A DNA stretch of 5,106 nucleotides from CBFGWV01 sp965652545 (GTDB lineage Bacteria > Pseudomonadota > Gammaproteobacteria > Competibacterales > Competibacteraceae): positions 1 through 5,106 of the forward strand of contig CBFGWV010000334.1 of NCBI GenBank assembly GCA_965652545.1, given 5' to 3'. Of this stretch, positions 4,376-5,106 are shown in pieces. Under the pieces are notes generated by a model. That model was not told where the DNA came from and did not search any database. It saw only the letters and a list, made by a program, of their open reading frames with translations. The translations under genes and the position numbers were made by a program. Position 1 is the stretch's first letter; every line of letters begins with the position of its first letter.

Positions 4376-5106
4376 CTACATGTTCCGCCGATACTGACCG
4401 CCGACTTCAAACAAAGCGTCGGTGATTTGCCCCAGGGAGCAGCACTGCACGGCGTCCATGAGGACGGCGAAGACGTTGTCGCCGGCCATGGCGGTTTCCT
4501 GTAGCCGTTGCAGAACGGCCGGGGCGCGGTCGGCGTGGCGGGCCTGGAAGTCGCGCAGGCGGCGCAGCTGGCTTTGCTTTTCGTCGTCGGTGGAGCGGGC
4601 GAGCTCCAGTTTGGGCGCCTCCTCCGGCCCCTTGGGGTTGAGGAAGGTGTTGACGCCGATGATGGGTAAGGAGCCATCGTGCTTGCGGCTTTCGTACAAC
4701 ATGGACTCGTCCTGGATCTTGCCGCGCTGGTAGCCGGTTTCCATGGCGCCGAGCACGCCGCCGCGTTCGGCAATGCGCTCGAACTCACACAGCACGGCTT
4801 CTTCGACGAGGTCGGTGAGCTCGTCGATGATGAAGCTGCCCTGGTTGGGGTTTTCGTTCTTCGCCAGGCCCCATTCCTGGTTGATGATCATCTGGATGGC
4901 CATGGCGCGGCGCACGGAGCCTTCCGTCGGTGTGGTGATGGCCTCGTCGTAGGCGTTGGTGTGCAGGCTGTTGCAGTTGTCGTACACCGCGATCAGCGCC
5001 TGCAAGGTGGTGCGGATGTCGTTGAAGTCGATTTCCTGCGCGTGCAGGGAGCGGCCCGAGGTCTGCACGTGGTACTTGAGCTTCTGCGAGCGCTCGTTGG
5101 CGCCGT
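4376..5106 (-). CDS. icmF: Fused isobutyryl-CoA mutase, C-terminal part (partial; 5' end outside window)
   Basis: Open to the right edge of the window; the visible 242 residues are the C-terminal end of the substrate-binding TIM-barrel domain plus the tail, ending QYRRNM and TAG (4376-4378). Near the edge stands KLKYHVQTSGRSLHAQE, then SLHTNAYDEAITTPTE, ENPNQGSFIIDELTD, GGVLGAMETGYQRGKIQ, GVNTFLNPKG and CSLGQITDALFEVGGQYRRNM. The QTSG and HTNxxDEA motifs correspond to adenosylcobalamin-mutase residues near the Ado group (methylmalonyl-CoA mutase Gln330, Asn366 and Glu370 by recalled alignment). The YHVQTSGRSLHAQ version and the short C-terminus without a B12 domain fit IcmF, whose cobalamin and MeaB-like GTPase domains lie N-terminally, outside this window. 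IcmF interconverts isobutyryl- and n-butyryl-CoA; some members also act on isovaleryl/pivalyl-CoA. hbd follows after a 358-bp repeat-filled gap. Confidence 0.92.
   Translation of the reverse strand, partial: GANERSQKLKYHVQTSGRSLHAQEIDFNDIRTTLQALIAVYDNCNSLHTNAYDEAITTPTEGSVRRAMAIQMIINQEWGLAKNENPNQGSFIIDELTDLVEEAVLCEFERIAERGGVLGAMETGYQRGKIQDESMLYESRKHDGSLPIIGVNTFLNPKGPEEAPKLELARSTDDEKQSQLRRLRDFQARHADRAPAVLQRLQETAMAGDNVFAVLMDAVQCCSLGQITDALFEVGGQYRRNM

Overview
The window looks like a piece of a GC-rich proteobacterial chromosome, probably gammaproteobacterial. The reasons are an IcmF-type mutase, a GTAG-type REP palindrome, and a small exported His/Cys protein of a kind I associate with Pseudomonas-like genera; the genus cannot be fixed from sequence alone. 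Every supportable gene is on the minus strand, so transcription runs right to left.

Right half (about 2226-5106), GC-rich and ordinary in codon use. The C-terminal part of icmF (fused isobutyryl-CoA mutase) enters from the right edge. After a 358-bp gap packed with palindromic repeats comes a 3-hydroxybutyryl-CoA dehydrogenase. After a 129-bp gap holding a REP palindrome comes a crotonase/enoyl-CoA hydratase (ECH), closed by an 8-bp hairpin touching its stop codon. Together they suggest isobutyryl-CoA (for example from valine) <-> n-butyryl-CoA -> crotonyl-CoA -> 3-hydroxybutyryl-CoA -> acetoacetyl-CoA, with the acyl-CoA dehydrogenase encoded elsewhere.

Left half (1-2225), visibly lower in GC and accessory in character. 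A complete class A FAD-dependent monooxygenase (1000-2187) starts just past the ECH hairpin. Directly downstream of it (832-970, possibly to about 999) is a decayed fragment of a second ECH gene in the same orientation, with a stop codon, an internal deletion of about 235 bp and a frameshift. The monooxygenase is therefore flanked by an intact ECH and an ECH relic, which suggests an insertion or duplication scar. Further left are two small Cys/His-rich protein genes: a 46-residue exported peptide (27 residues mature) and a 72-residue protein with a C-terminal CxxCCxxCH cluster.

The most interesting structures are the ECH relic flanking the monooxygenase, and the icmF-hbd intergenic repeat cluster, where three small hairpins keep a TTGTA/TACAA centre while their stem bases change in compensating pairs. 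I found no CRISPR array, tRNA, rRNA or recognisable transposase.
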